The notes under the pieces were generated by a model. The model ran no database searches and had not been told where the DNA came from. It worked only from the letters and a program-made list of their open reading frames with translations. A stretch of DNA of 32,204 bases from Aquimonas sp002352135 (GTDB taxonomy: Bacteria; Pseudomonadota; Gammaproteobacteria; Xanthomonadales; Xanthomonadaceae). The position numbers and the translations under genes were made by a program. The stretch spans positions 1 through 32,204 of the forward strand of contig DAORND010000026.1 in assembly GCA_035440755.1 (NCBI GenBank). The letters are read 5' to 3'. This document shows positions 14,250-23,726 of the stretch, in pieces (within the stretch, counting starts at the first letter, position 1; each line of letters opens with the position of its first letter).

Positions 14250-15359
14250 ATGCGCCGGGTTCACCTCCTTGCTCCACTTCTCGGTTTCGTGCTGCCGGTG
14301 GTATTGGCAGCTTGTGGTGAAGCCCATGTAGCCGACGCGCGAACCGACGCACCGCTGGTACGCACCGTACCCGCCCAGATGGAAAACGCCGGGTCGCGAT
14401 CCTTTACCGGCACCGTCGCGGCGCGCGTCCAGAGCGACCTCGGGTTTCGCGTTGCCGGCAAAGTGCTGGAACGTCTGGTGGATGTCGGCCAAAGCGTCCA
14501 CCGCGGTCAGCGCCTCATGCGGATCGATCCCATCGACCTGATGCTGGCGGAACGTGCGCAGGAAGAAGCCGTGCCAGCGGCGCGAGCGCTGGCGATTCAG
14601 ACTGCCGAAGAAGAGATCCGCTACCGCAATCTGCTCGGCACCGGGGCGATCTCGGCCTCGGCGTATGACCAGGCCAGCGCGGCAGCAGATGCCGCCAGTG
14701 CGCAGCTCAGCGCGGCAGAAGCGCAAGCCGACGTCGCCCGCAATGCGAGCAACTACGCCGAATTGATTGCCGATGGCGATGGAATCGTCGTGGCGACCCT
14801 GGCGGAGCCGGGCCAAGTGGTCAGTGCAGGGCAAGTCGTCCTTCGTCTGGCTCATGCAGGCCCGAGAGAGGCACTCATCCAGTTACCGGAGACGCTGCGT
14901 CCGTCCGTCGGGTCGGTTGCGCAAGCCTCATTGTTCGGGCTGGAAGGCGTGACGGTTCCCGCCACGCTGCGGCAGATCGCGCAGTCGGCTGATCCGCTCA
15001 CACGCACCTTCGAGGCGCGCTACGTGTTGAGCGGCGAACTTTCGAATGCGCCTCTTGGCACCACAGTCAGCGTCCACGTTACGGCACCGCGTTCGCAGGC
15101 GAATCTGCATGTGCCGCTGAGCGCGCTGTTCGACCCCGGCAAGGGCCCCGGCGTTTGGGTGGTCGCTGGCGAACCGTTGCAAGCAACCTGGCGTCCGGTT
15201 GCTGTGCAGCAGATCGATGACGAAGGCGCATTTGTTACCGGCGAAGTCCTTCCCGGCGAGCCCGTTGTGTCGCTTGGCGCACACCTGCTGCGCGAAGGCA
15301 TGCAGGTTCGCCTAGCAAACACGGCCCTGCGTGATGCCGACCAGGTTCGGCAGCCGTGA
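14250..15359 (+). CDS. RND efflux periplasmic adaptor lipoprotein (membrane fusion protein)
   Basis: A 369-residue membrane fusion protein that links an RND pump to an outer-membrane channel. The N-terminus is a lipoprotein signal with lipobox VLAAC, Cys22 being the predicted lipidation site. The biotinyl-lipoyl half-motif (DLGFRVAGKVLERLVDVGQS, about residues 68-87) is followed by an alpha-helical hairpin (about 95-165, Ala/Glu/Gln-rich) and then the second lipoyl half (ELIADGDGIVVATLAEPGQV). Beta-barrel and membrane-proximal domains follow. The start has only a weak GGGA site. Its TGA overlaps the GTG of the pump gene, so the two are translationally coupled. No outer-membrane channel gene is in this operon. 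TolC encoded at 24486-25910 could serve. Confidence 0.92.
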   Translation: MRRVHLLAPLLGFVLPVVLAACGEAHVADARTDAPLVRTVPAQMENAGSRSFTGTVAARVQSDLGFRVAGKVLERLVDVGQSVHRGQRLMRIDPIDLMLAERAQEEAVPAARALAIQTAEEEIRYRNLLGTGAISASAYDQASAAADAASAQLSAAEAQADVARNASNYAELIADGDGIVVATLAEPGQVVSAGQVVLRLAHAGPREALIQLPETLRPSVGSVAQASLFGLEGVTVPATLRQIAQSADPLTRTFEARYVLSGELSNAPLGTTVSVHVTAPRSQANLHVPLSALFDPGKGPGVWVVAGEPLQATWRPVAVQQIDDEGAFVTGEVLPGEPVVSLGAHLLREGMQVRLANTALRDADQVRQP

Positions 15360-18300
15360 GCGGGCATCGATTCAATCTTTCTGAACTGGCTGTCCGCGAA
15401 CGCGCCATCACGCTGTTTCTGATCTTCCTGATCTCGGCCGCGGGCATTCTTGCCTTCTTCAAACTCGGTCGTGCGGAAGACCCGCCCTTCACGATCAAGC
15501 AGATGACCATCGTCACCGCTTGGCCGGGTGCGACGGCGCAGGAAATGCAGAACCTGGTCGCCGAGCCACTGGAAAAGCGCATGCAGGAACTGCGCTGGTA
15601 CGACCGTACAGAAACCTTCACCCGTCCCGGCCTCGCCTTTACCGTGGTGTCCTTGCTCGATAGCGCGCCGCCCTCCGAGGTACAGGAGGAGTTCTACCAA
15701 GCGCGCAAGAAGGTCAGCGACGAGGTCAGAAAACTACCCGCAGGCGTCATCGGACCGATGGTCAACGACGAGTACGCCGACGTGACCTTTGCGCTCTTCG
15801 CCCTCAAGGCCAAGGGTGAGCCGCAACGGCGACTGGTGCGCACCGCCGAAGCGCTGCGTCAGCAATTGCTGCATGTCGCGGGCGTGAAGAAGGTCAATCT
15901 CATCGGCGAGCAACCCGAACGCATCTTCGTGTCCTTCTCACACGACCGCCTGGCAACCTTGGGCGTCGCCCCGCAGGAGATCTTCGCCGCGCTCAATAGC
16001 CAGAATGTGCTGACGCCCGCCGGTTCCATCGAGACCAAGGGGCCGCAGGTCTTCGTGCGCGTCGACGGTGCCTTCGATACGCTGGAGAAGATCCGCCAGA
16101 CACCCGTCGTCGCGCAGGGGCGCGCGCTGAAGTTGTCGGATGTGGCCAGCGTCGAACGCGGTTACGAAGATCCCGCGACCTTCCTGGTGCGCAATGGCGG
16201 CGAACCGGCGCTGTTGCTCGGCGTCGTGATGCGCGACGACTGGAATGGACTTGACCTGGGCAAGGCGCTTGAGTCCGAAGTCACCCGAATCAACGCGGAA
16301 CTCCCACTTGGTATGACACTAAGCAAGGTGACCGATCAGGCGGTCAACATCAGCTCGGCGGTCGACGAGTTCATGGTCAAGTTCTTCGTCGCCCTGCTGG
16401 TCGTGATGGTGGTGTGTTTCATCAGCATGGGCTGGCGCGTCGGCATCGTGGTGGCGGCGGCCGTGCCGCTGACGCTGGCGGCGGTGTTCGTCATCATGGC
16501 CGCCACCGGCAAGAACTTCGACCGCATCACGCTGGGCTCGCTGATCCTGGCGCTCGGCCTGCTGGTGGACGACGCCATCATCGCAATTGAAATGATGGTC
16601 GTGAAAATGGAAGAAGGCTACAGCCGCACGGCGGCCTCGGCCTATGCCTGGAGCCACACCGCCGCGCCGATGCTTTCCGGCACTCTGGTCACGGCGGTCG
16701 GCTTCATGCCCAACGGTTTTGCGCGTTCCACCGCTGGCGAATACACCAGCAACATGTTCTGGATCGTCGGCATCGCGCTGATCGCATCGTGGGTGGTGGC
16801 GGTGGTGTTCACACCCTACCTGGGCGTGAAGATGCTGCCCGACATCAAGAAGGTCGCGGGCGGGCACGCGGCCATCTACGACACACCGCGCTACAACCGG
16901 TTCCGAGGTCTGCTGACGCACGTCATCGCCCGCAAGTGGATCGTTGCCGCCACCGTGATCGGCCTGTTCGTGGTGTCGGTGCTCGGCATGTCAGCGGTCA
17001 AGAAGCAGTTCTTCCCGACCTCCGACCGGCCGGAAGTACTGATCGAGGTGCAGATGCCCTACGGGACATCGATCGAACAGACCAGCGCCGCGACCGCGAA
17101 GGTCGAAGCGTGGCTCGACACGCAGGAGGAAGCGCGGATCGTCACCGCCTACATCGGCCAGGGCGCGCCGCGCTTCTTCCTAGCGATGTCGCCGGAGCTG
17201 CCCGACCCGTCCTTCGCCAAGATCGTGGTGCTCACCGGCAATGACGCCGAACGCGAAGCGCTCAAGTTCAGATTACGCGGGGTGATTGCCGACGGTCTGG
17301 TGCCCGAGGCGCAGGTGCGCGTGACCCAGATCGTGTTCGGGCCGCCTTCCCCCTTCCCCGTGGCCTATCGCGTCATGGGACCGGACCCGGATGTACTGCG
17401 TTCGATTGCCGTCGAGGTCGATGCTGTCCTGCGCGGCAGTCCGATGATGCGCACCGTCAACATGGACTGGGGTCCACACGTTCCGACCCTGCATTTCAAG
17501 CTCGATCAGGACCGGCTCCAGGCGATGGGGCTGAACTCCACTTCGGTGGCCCTGCAGTTGCAGTTCCTGCTGAGCGAAGCGCCACTGACCGAGGTACGCG
17601 AGGACATCCGTTCCGTCCAGGTGGTCGGTCGCTCGGCTGGCGACACCCGTCTCGATCCCGCCAAAATCGCCGACTTCACGCTGGTCGGCCTGGCCGGGCA
17701 GCGCATCCCGCTGTCGCAGGTAGGCACCGTCGAGGTGCGCATGGAAGACCCGATCCTGCGACGCCGCGACCGCACGCCAACGATCACCGTGCGGGGCGAT
17801 ATCGCCGAAGGCTTGCAACCGCCCGACGTGTCCACGGCCATCACGCAGCAGCTCCAGCCCGTCATGGCAAAGCTGCCAAGCGGGTACAAGATCGTGGAAG
17901 CAGGCTCAATCGAAGAATCCGGCAAGGCGACGGTCGCCATGCTGCCGATCTTTCCCATCATGCTGGCCATCACCCTGCTCATCCTCATCCTGCAGGTACG
18001 CTCCATGGCAGGCATGGTGATGGTGTTCCTGACCAGCCCACTGGGACTGATCGGCGTCGTGCCGACACTACTGTTGTTCCAACAGCCCTTCGGCATCAAT
18101 GCGCTGGTTGGCTTGATCGCGTTGTCGGGCATCCTCATGCGCAACACGCTGATCCTGATCGGACAGATCCACGAGAACGAACAAGCGGGCCTGGATCCAT
18201 ACCGCGCCGTGGTCGAAGCGACCGTGCAGCGCGCGCGACCGGTGATCCTGACCGCCTTGGCGGCCATCCTGGCCTTCATTCCGCTGACCCATTCGGTGTT

Positions 18301-18424
18301 CTGGGGAACGCTGGCCTACACGCTGATCGGCGGCACGCTCGCTGGCACTGTCCTGACGCTGGTGTTTCTTCCGGCCATGTATTCCATCTGGTTCCGGATC
18401 AGGCCAGCCACCGCGCAAAGCTGA
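15356..18424 (+). CDS. RND efflux transporter permease (AcrB/HAE-1-like)
   Basis: A 1022-residue inner-membrane, proton-driven exporter of the RND superfamily. It has the usual 12 membrane segments and two large periplasmic loops. The first segment is ITLFLIFLISAAGILAFF, followed by the typical ED-PPFTIKQMTIVTAWPGA stretch. The proton-relay pair is seen as LGLLVDDAI (Asp405 and Asp406) in segment 4, and the second half repeats the layout (LIALSGILMRNTLILIGQI). The start is GTG at 15356 inside the adaptor stop. The second RND pump of the window (26745-29819) is a paralogue with the same opening pattern. Substrate cannot be read from the sequence. The downstream SDR and thioesterase suggest a hydrophobic or acyl-type compound, but that is inference. 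Confidence 0.95.
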   Translation: MSGHRFNLSELAVRERAITLFLIFLISAAGILAFFKLGRAEDPPFTIKQMTIVTAWPGATAQEMQNLVAEPLEKRMQELRWYDRTETFTRPGLAFTVVSLLDSAPPSEVQEEFYQARKKVSDEVRKLPAGVIGPMVNDEYADVTFALFALKAKGEPQRRLVRTAEALRQQLLHVAGVKKVNLIGEQPERIFVSFSHDRLATLGVAPQEIFAALNSQNVLTPAGSIETKGPQVFVRVDGAFDTLEKIRQTPVVAQGRALKLSDVASVERGYEDPATFLVRNGGEPALLLGVVMRDDWNGLDLGKALESEVTRINAELPLGMTLSKVTDQAVNISSAVDEFMVKFFVALLVVMVVCFISMGWRVGIVVAAAVPLTLAAVFVIMAATGKNFDRITLGSLILALGLLVDDAIIAIEMMVVKMEEGYSRTAASAYAWSHTAAPMLSGTLVTAVGFMPNGFARSTAGEYTSNMFWIVGIALIASWVVAVVFTPYLGVKMLPDIKKVAGGHAAIYDTPRYNRFRGLLTHVIARKWIVAATVIGLFVVSVLGMSAVKKQFFPTSDRPEVLIEVQMPYGTSIEQTSAATAKVEAWLDTQEEARIVTAYIGQGAPRFFLAMSPELPDPSFAKIVVLTGNDAEREALKFRLRGVIADGLVPEAQVRVTQIVFGPPSPFPVAYRVMGPDPDVLRSIAVEVDAVLRGSPMMRTVNMDWGPHVPTLHFKLDQDRLQAMGLNSTSVALQLQFLLSEAPLTEVREDIRSVQVVGRSAGDTRLDPAKIADFTLVGLAGQRIPLSQVGTVEVRMEDPILRRRDRTPTITVRGDIAEGLQPPDVSTAITQQLQPVMAKLPSGYKIVEAGSIEESGKATVAMLPIFPIMLAITLLILILQVRSMAGMVMVFLTSPLGLIGVVPTLLLFQQPFGINALVGLIALSGILMRNTLILIGQIHENEQAGLDPYRAVVEATVQRARPVILTALAAILAFIPLTHSVFWGTLAYTLIGGTLAGTVLTLVFLPAMYSIWFRIRPATAQS

Positions 18425-18464
18425 TCCACCGCACTCCAAATCACTCACACAAGAAGGAACGGCC

Positions 18465-19271
18465 ATGTCGAATTCCAAAGTTGTCGTTGTTACCGGCGTG
18501 TCGTCGGGCATTGGGCGCGCTGCCGCCATGAAGTTTGCCAAGCAGGGTTGCCAGGTTTTCGGCACCGTGAGGGACACCGCAAAAGCGCAAGCAATACCGG
18601 ATGTGACTCTCATCGAGATGGATATCCGTGATGAGGCGTCGATTGAGCGTGGAATTCAATCCATCATCGCCAAGACCCAACGCATCGACGTGCTGGTCAA
18701 TAGTGCGGGCGTGACCCTGCTCGGTGCGACGGAAGAAACCTCGACTGCTGAAGCCCAGGCGCTGTTCGATACCAACCTCTTTGGACTCTTGCGCACCACC
18801 AAGGCAGTTCTGCCGCACATGCGCAAGCAACGCTCCGGCCGCATCGTCAATGTCAGTTCGGTGCTGGGCTTTCTGCCGGCACCGTACATGGCGCTGTATT
18901 CGGCATCCAAACATGCGGTTGAAGGACTGTCCGAGACGCTGGATCACGAGGTCCGTCAGTTCGGCATCCGAGTGGCACTGGTCGAACCGTCCTTTACCAA
19001 AACCAACATGGACCTCAACGCGCCCCAAACAGCTTCCAAGATCCCTGACTACGAGAATGAACTCGGTATCGTTTCCCAAGCAATTGTGAATGCTGTCCAA
19101 AAAGCGCCTTTGCCCGATGGCGTCGCCGCAACGATTGTCGATGCCGCTTTGGGAGCCTGGAAGATGCGTCGTACACCCAAGGGCGAAGCTTCTCTTCTGG
19201 CCAAACTGCGCCGTTTCATGCCCGCCGGACCGGTGGAAAAGGGGCTGCGAAAGACATTTGGATTGGCGTGA
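18465..19271 (+). CDS. Short-chain dehydrogenase/reductase (SDR)
   Basis: A 268-residue classical SDR, an NAD(P)-dependent oxidoreductase of the cytoplasm. The Rossmann motif TGVSSGIG is at residues 10-17, the NSAG motif at about 79-82, the catalytic Ser at about 131-132 (NVSSVLG), and the YxxxK pair is Tyr145/Lys149 (YSASK). AAGGAA precedes ATG 18465. It follows the RND permease after 40 bp on the same strand, so it is probably part of the same TetR-controlled operon. The substrate is unknown. The C-terminal 40 residues (Arg/Lys-rich with FMPAGPVEKGLRKTFGLA) resemble longer SDRs that act on lipophilic substrates, which is only suggestive. Confidence 0.92.
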   Translation: MSNSKVVVVTGVSSGIGRAAAMKFAKQGCQVFGTVRDTAKAQAIPDVTLIEMDIRDEASIERGIQSIIAKTQRIDVLVNSAGVTLLGATEETSTAEAQALFDTNLFGLLRTTKAVLPHMRKQRSGRIVNVSSVLGFLPAPYMALYSASKHAVEGLSETLDHEVRQFGIRVALVEPSFTKTNMDLNAPQTASKIPDYENELGIVSQAIVNAVQKAPLPDGVAATIVDAALGAWKMRRTPKGEASLLAKLRRFMPAGPVEKGLRKTFGLA

Positions 19272-19342
19272 ATTAGGGCGTGGCGGCAGCACGTAGGCAT
19301 GCACCTAACGAAGGTCCCCCACTACCAACACAGGAGCAAACT

Positions 19343-19888
19343 ATGAACGACAATCTGCCACGGCATGATTGGGCGATCCAACAGGACGCCGCACAACGAC
19401 GAATCCGCGACGGCGGCGGAAATCCCGGCCTGGCGCAGGCAGAGCAACTTGTCGGCAAAAGTGGGCGCGCAGTTCTCGAAGCCATGATGTCGGGCGAACT
19501 TCCCTACCCACCCATGAGCGATACGATGAACATGGCACTGCTGGAGATCGGCGATGGTCGCGCCGTGTTTCAGGGCATCCCACTGTTGCAGCACTACAAT
19601 CCCTTGGGGACGGTGCACGGCGGCTGGTTCGCCACGCTGCTGGACTCGGCACTCGGCTGTTCAGTGCAAAGCACGCTGCCAGCCGGACGCTCCTACACGA
19701 CGGCGGAACTCAGCGTAAGAATCGTCCGCGCGGCGACCCTGAAGACAGGGCCATTGCGCGCCGTTGCCTCGGTCGTCCATCGCGGACGCCAGATGATCAC
19801 CGCCGAGGCGCGTGTCGAAGATGAGCATGGCAAATTGTTTGCCCATGCGACGACCACCTGTTTTGTTTTCGACCTGCCGACGACTTGA
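19343..19888 (+). CDS. PaaI-family (hotdog-fold) thioesterase
   Basis: A 181-residue member of the PaaI/4HBT hotdog thioesterases, which hydrolyse acyl-CoA or aryl-acyl-CoA. The family pattern is clear: HYNPLGTVHGGWFATLLDSA (about residues 92-111, HGG motif with the following acidic residue), then TTAELSVRIVRAATLKTG and ASVVHRGRQMITAEARV. ATG 19343 has AGGAG 6 bases upstream, whereas an earlier in-frame start at 19280 lacks one. It lies 71 bp after the SDR gene in the same direction and is probably the last gene of the pump operon. The long N-terminal extension (about 50 residues) before the hotdog fold is common in the subgroup. Confidence 0.9.
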   Translation: MNDNLPRHDWAIQQDAAQRRIRDGGGNPGLAQAEQLVGKSGRAVLEAMMSGELPYPPMSDTMNMALLEIGDGRAVFQGIPLLQHYNPLGTVHGGWFATLLDSALGCSVQSTLPAGRSYTTAELSVRIVRAATLKTGPLRAVASVVHRGRQMITAEARVEDEHGKLFAHATTTCFVFDLPTT

Positions 19889-20009
19889 TGCAAGCGGTCT
19901 GACGTCATCCAAGAGACTCTGCCGTCATTGAATGAGGAATGTGCAGCCGCATTCATGCCGGGCTGACGCTTCGCAGGCAATGCACGCCCGCCTTCCCTCA
20001 CTCAAGCCA

Positions 20010-23000
20010 CTACCCCAACTGCTTTCCCTGCCACTGCGCCAGCAGGGCCTCGCGCTCGGCTTTGGCTTTGGCGAGGTGGGCTTCCTTGACGTGGCCGTAG
20101 CCGCGGATGTGTTCGGGCACAGCGGCGATCCGGGTGGCGAGGTCGATGCGTTCCGGGTTGAGGTCGGACAGCAGTTGCTCGATGGTCTGTACGTATTCCT
20201 CGATCAAGGCACGTTCGGTGCGGCGTTCCTCGCTGCGTCCGAACGGGTCGAAGGCGGTGCCGCGCAGGAAGCGCAGGTGCTTGATCAGGCCAAAGGCTTT
20301 CAGCATCCACGGGCCGTATTCCGACTTGGCCAGGTGGCCGTCGTCGTCGCGCTTGGCGAGCAGGGGCGGCGCCAGATTGACGTGCAAGCGGTAGTCGCCT
20401 TCGAACTGGGCTTCGATCTGTTTTAGGAAGTGGCCGGAGGTGTACAGGCGGGCGACTTCGTATTCGTCCTTGTAGGCCATCAGCTTGTAGGCGTAGCGGG
20501 CAACGGCCTCGGTCAGCGCGGTGCTGCCGGCGGCGATCTGCGCTTCCTTGCCGCGCACGCGCTCGACCAGTGCGCGATAGCGCTCGGCATAGGCGGCGTT
20601 CTGGTAGTCGGTGAGCATGGCCACACGGCGGGCGATGCGTTCGTCCAGCGAGCTGGACAGCAGGCTGTCATCGAAGGGATCGGGCACGCGCTCACCAGGG
20701 GCGGCGTGGTGATCGATGCCTGCGGCGTCGATGACGGCAGTCAGGTTGATCGCTGCCAGACGACCCCACTGGAACGCTTGGGTATTCATGCTGACGGCCG
20801 CACCGTTCAACTCGATGGCACGCAGGATGGCCTCGCGCGACAACGGCACCAAGCCTTGCTGCCAGGCATAGCCGAGCATGAACAGGTTGGTGGCGATGGC
20901 ATCACCGAGTAGGGCCGTAGCCAGTTGCGTGGCATCGACCAGCATCGGCTCACGTCCGCCCAGCGCGACGTTGACCGCCTTGACGATCTCCTTGGCCGGG
21001 AACTGCATGTCCGGCTGCATGGTGAAGGGACCGGGCATGGCTTCGTAGGTGTTCAGCACGACATGGCTGCGTTCGCCGCGCACTTTCGATAGCGCCCAGT
21101 AGTCGTTGACCACCACGATGTCGCACCCCAGCACCAGATCGGCTTCACCCGCCGCGATACGCACGGCGTGAATATCAGCCGGTGTGCGGGCGATGCGGAT
21201 GTGCGTGGTGACGGCACCGCCTTTCTGTGCCAGACCGGTTTGATCCAGCACGCTGGCACCCTTGCCTTCCAGATGTCCGGCCATGCCGAGCAGGGCACCG
21301 ATGGTCACCACGCCCGTGCCACCGACGCCGGTGATCAGGATATTCCAGGGCTGACTCAGATCGCTGCGGATACTTGGCTCGGGCAGGCTGGCCAGCAGGG
21401 CTTCGGCGCTGACCCGCTTGCTCTTGCGCAGGCTGCCGCCCTTGACGGTGACGAAGCTCGGGCAGAAGCCTTTGACGCAACTGAAGTCCTTGTTGCAGTT
21501 GGACTGGTCGATCTCGCGCTTGCGACCGTACTCGGTTTCCTTGGGCAATACGGAGACGCAGAAGCTCTTCTGGCCGCAGTCGCCGCAGCCTTCGCAAACC
21601 AGGCTGTTGATGACCGTGCGCTGCTGCGGATCGACCATCTTGCCGCGCTTGCGGCGACGCCGTTTTTCGGTGGCGCAGGTCTGGTCGTAGATCAGGATGC
21701 TGGTGCCTTTGACCTCGCGCAGACGCTTCTGCACGGCGTCCAGATGATCGCGGTGGATGAACTCGACGCCGCTCGGGAAGATTTCCGGGCGCGACCATTT
21801 GTCGATGTCATCCGACACCACGACGATGGTCTGCACACCCTCGGCGCGCATCTGATGCGCGATCTCCGGCACGCTCAAGCTGCCATCGACGGGCTGCCCG
21901 CCGGTCATGGCGACGGCGTCGTTGTACAGAATCTTGTAAGTGATGTTGACCTTGGCAGCAATCGCCTGACGAATTGCCAGCGAGCCGGAATGGAAGTACG
22001 TGCCGTCGCCCAGGTTCTGGAACACATGCGGCGTATCGGTGAACGGCGCTTGGCCACACCAGCTCGCACCTTCGCCACCCATCTGGGTGAAGGTGTCGGT
22101 GCGGCGGTTCATCCAGGTCACCATATAGTGGCAACCGATGCCGCCCAGACCACGCGAGCCTTCGGGAATCACGGTCGAGGTGTTGTGCGGGCAACCAGAA
22201 CAGTAATGCGGTACGCGCGGGAAGTTGGCGCGTGGCAACGCCAATTCGGCTTCCTTGGCCTCCATCCAGCGCATCTGCTGCTCGATGGACTCGGTGTTGA
22301 AGAAGCGCTGTACGCGCTTGCCGATGACCTGCGCAATGGTTGCGGGCGTTAGTTCGCCGGTGCTGGGCAGAATCCAATTGCCCTGCTCGTCGTACTTGCC
22401 GACCACACTCGGGTGATTCGGCCAGTTGAACATGTATTCCTTCACCTGCGACTCGATGAAGGCGCGCTTTTCTTCGACGACCAGAATGTCCTCCAGGCCT
22501 TCGCAGAAGCGCTGCAATCCTTGCGGTTCAAGCGGCCAGGTCATGCCGACCTTATAGACGCGGATACCGATATCGGCGGCGACTTTTTCATCGATGCCGA
22601 GGTATTCCAGCGCCTGCAGCACATCAAGGTAGCTCTTGCCGGTGGTGATGATGCCGAAGCGCGCACGCGGCGAATCCAGCACCACCTTGTCGATCTTGTT
22701 GGCGCGCGCAAACGCCTGCGCAGCGGCCACCGCATAACGATGCAGGCGCATTTCCTGATCCATCGGCGGATCGGGCCAGCGGATATTCAAGCCGCCGCCC
22801 GGCATATCGAAATCATCCGGCGTGATGATGTGCAACTGATGCGGATCGACGTTGACCGAACCGGACGATTCGACGGTTTCAGCAATCGTCTTGAACCCGA
22901 CCCAGCGCCCAGTGAATCGCGACATCGCCCAGCCCAGCAGGCCCATGTCGAGAATGTCCTGCACACCGGCCGGATTCAGCACCGGCATCATCGCGGAGAC

Positions 23001-23519
23001 GAATTCCAGCTCCGAGCCATGCGGCAAGGTGGAACTGCGACAGGCGTGGTCATCGGCCGCCAAGGCCAGCACGCCACCAAAACGCGAAGTGCCTGCGGCG
23101 TTGCCGTGCTTGAACACGTCACCGCAGCGATCCACACCCGGCCCCTTGCCGTACCACATCGAGAACACGCCGTCGTACCTGGCGCCTTCGAACAGGTTGG
23201 TCTGCTGACTGCCCCAGACCATGGTGGCGCCCAGATCTTCGTTGACGCCGGGCGTGAAATGAATGGCCGACGCCGCCAAGTGCTTGCGCGCCTTCCACAA
23301 CTCCAGATCAAACCCACCGAGCGGACTACCGCGATAGCCGGAAATGAAACCCGCCGTGTTGCGTGACTCGGCGCGGTCACGCATCTGTTGCATCAGTGGA
23401 AGGCGCACCAGCGCCTGTACGCCACTCAGATAAATACGCCCCGCCTCGCGGGTGTACTTGTCATCCAGGGTGTACTGCAGATCAAGCGGGGAGGCAGGCG
23501 ATGAGACGGGAACAGACAT
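20010..23519 (-). CDS. Indolepyruvate ferredoxin oxidoreductase, fused alpha/beta type
   Basis: About 1169 residues. It oxidatively decarboxylates aryl-pyruvates (indolepyruvate and relatives) to aryl-CoA with ferredoxin as acceptor. This is the single-chain form found in many proteobacteria. Domains in order: a pyrimidine-binding region (SGYRGSPLGGFD), a TPP-binding region (QNLGDGTYFHSG near residue 500, NITYKILYNDAVAMTGGQ), Cys clusters for Fe-S (CEGCGDCGQKSFC near 640 and CNKDFSCVKGFC) and the gamma-type oxidoreductase domain (GVGGTGVVTIGALLGMAG near 728, DQTGLAQKGGAV). The start is uncertain. ATG 23519 lacks a ribosome site. The frame opens at a TTG at 23552 with AGGAT almost touching it. 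It is convergent with the thioesterase gene. It acts in aromatic amino-acid catabolism and would feed aryl-CoA, which a PaaI-type thioesterase could cleave (inference). Confidence 0.93.
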   Translation of the reverse strand: MSVPVSSPASPLDLQYTLDDKYTREAGRIYLSGVQALVRLPLMQQMRDRAESRNTAGFISGYRGSPLGGFDLELWKARKHLAASAIHFTPGVNEDLGATMVWGSQQTNLFEGARYDGVFSMWYGKGPGVDRCGDVFKHGNAAGTSRFGGVLALAADDHACRSSTLPHGSELEFVSAMMPVLNPAGVQDILDMGLLGWAMSRFTGRWVGFKTIAETVESSGSVNVDPHQLHIITPDDFDMPGGGLNIRWPDPPMDQEMRLHRYAVAAAQAFARANKIDKVVLDSPRARFGIITTGKSYLDVLQALEYLGIDEKVAADIGIRVYKVGMTWPLEPQGLQRFCEGLEDILVVEEKRAFIESQVKEYMFNWPNHPSVVGKYDEQGNWILPSTGELTPATIAQVIGKRVQRFFNTESIEQQMRWMEAKEAELALPRANFPRVPHYCSGCPHNTSTVIPEGSRGLGGIGCHYMVTWMNRRTDTFTQMGGEGASWCGQAPFTDTPHVFQNLGDGTYFHSGSLAIRQAIAAKVNITYKILYNDAVAMTGGQPVDGSLSVPEIAHQMRAEGVQTIVVVSDDIDKWSRPEIFPSGVEFIHRDHLDAVQKRLREVKGTSILIYDQTCATEKRRRRKRGKMVDPQQRTVINSLVCEGCGDCGQKSFCVSVLPKETEYGRKREIDQSNCNKDFSCVKGFCPSFVTVKGGSLRKSKRVSAEALLASLPEPSIRSDLSQPWNILITGVGGTGVVTIGALLGMAGHLEGKGASVLDQTGLAQKGGAVTTHIRIARTPADIHAVRIAAGEADLVLGCDIVVVNDYWALSKVRGERSHVVLNTYEAMPGPFTMQPDMQFPAKEIVKAVNVALGGREPMLVDATQLATALLGDAIATNLFMLGYAWQQGLVPLSREAILRAIELNGAAVSMNTQAFQWGRLAAINLTAVIDAAGIDHHAAPGERVPDPFDDSLLSSSLDERIARRVAMLTDYQNAAYAERYRALVERVRGKEAQIAAGSTALTEAVARYAYKLMAYKDEYEVARLYTSGHFLKQIEAQFEGDYRLHVNLAPPLLAKRDDDGHLAKSEYGPWMLKAFGLIKHLRFLRGTAFDPFGRSEERRTERALIEEYVQTIEQLLSDLNPERIDLATRIAAVPEHIRGYGHVKEAHLAKAKAEREALLAQWQGKQLG

Positions 23520-23726
23520 CGGACGAGCGACCGGCTGGGGGCGAAGCGACAAATCCTAACATTTGAAACCTTTCCACCCGAGCTTTGTCCGGTATACGGT
23601 GCAGCATGCTGCGAAGGCTATGGGTATGATTCGTCAGCAAATTGCTGCAACGCAAAAGCTGACATTCGTCAATCAGGACGCCTCGTCCGCGTCAGACGAT
23701 GGACATTCATCTTTCGGGGGAAACAC
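23520..23726. promoter_or_regulatory. Divergent control region with two palindromes
   Basis: About 207 bp lie between the divergent oxidoreductase and TPR-like genes. It contains a perfect 12-bp palindrome GCAGCATGCTGC (23601-23612) and a 13-bp palindrome CAGCAA-A-TTGCTG (23635-23647). Both are built on GCAGC/GCTGC-like half-sites and spaced about three helical turns apart. TATGAT at 23625-23630 is a possible -10 element for the plus-strand gene, but no convincing -35 was found. Confidence 0.45.

Noticed and set aside
19929..19955. Terminator between thioesterase and oxidoreductase genes (TGAATG/CATTCA arms)
   Set aside because: Only 6 bp of stem with a 15-nt loop and no T tract, too weak to call.
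21168..22352. Long plus-strand open frame antisense to the indolepyruvate oxidoreductase
   Set aside because: It lies opposite a strongly conserved gene with clear TPP and Fe-S motifs. The frame is open only because of GC-rich codon use.
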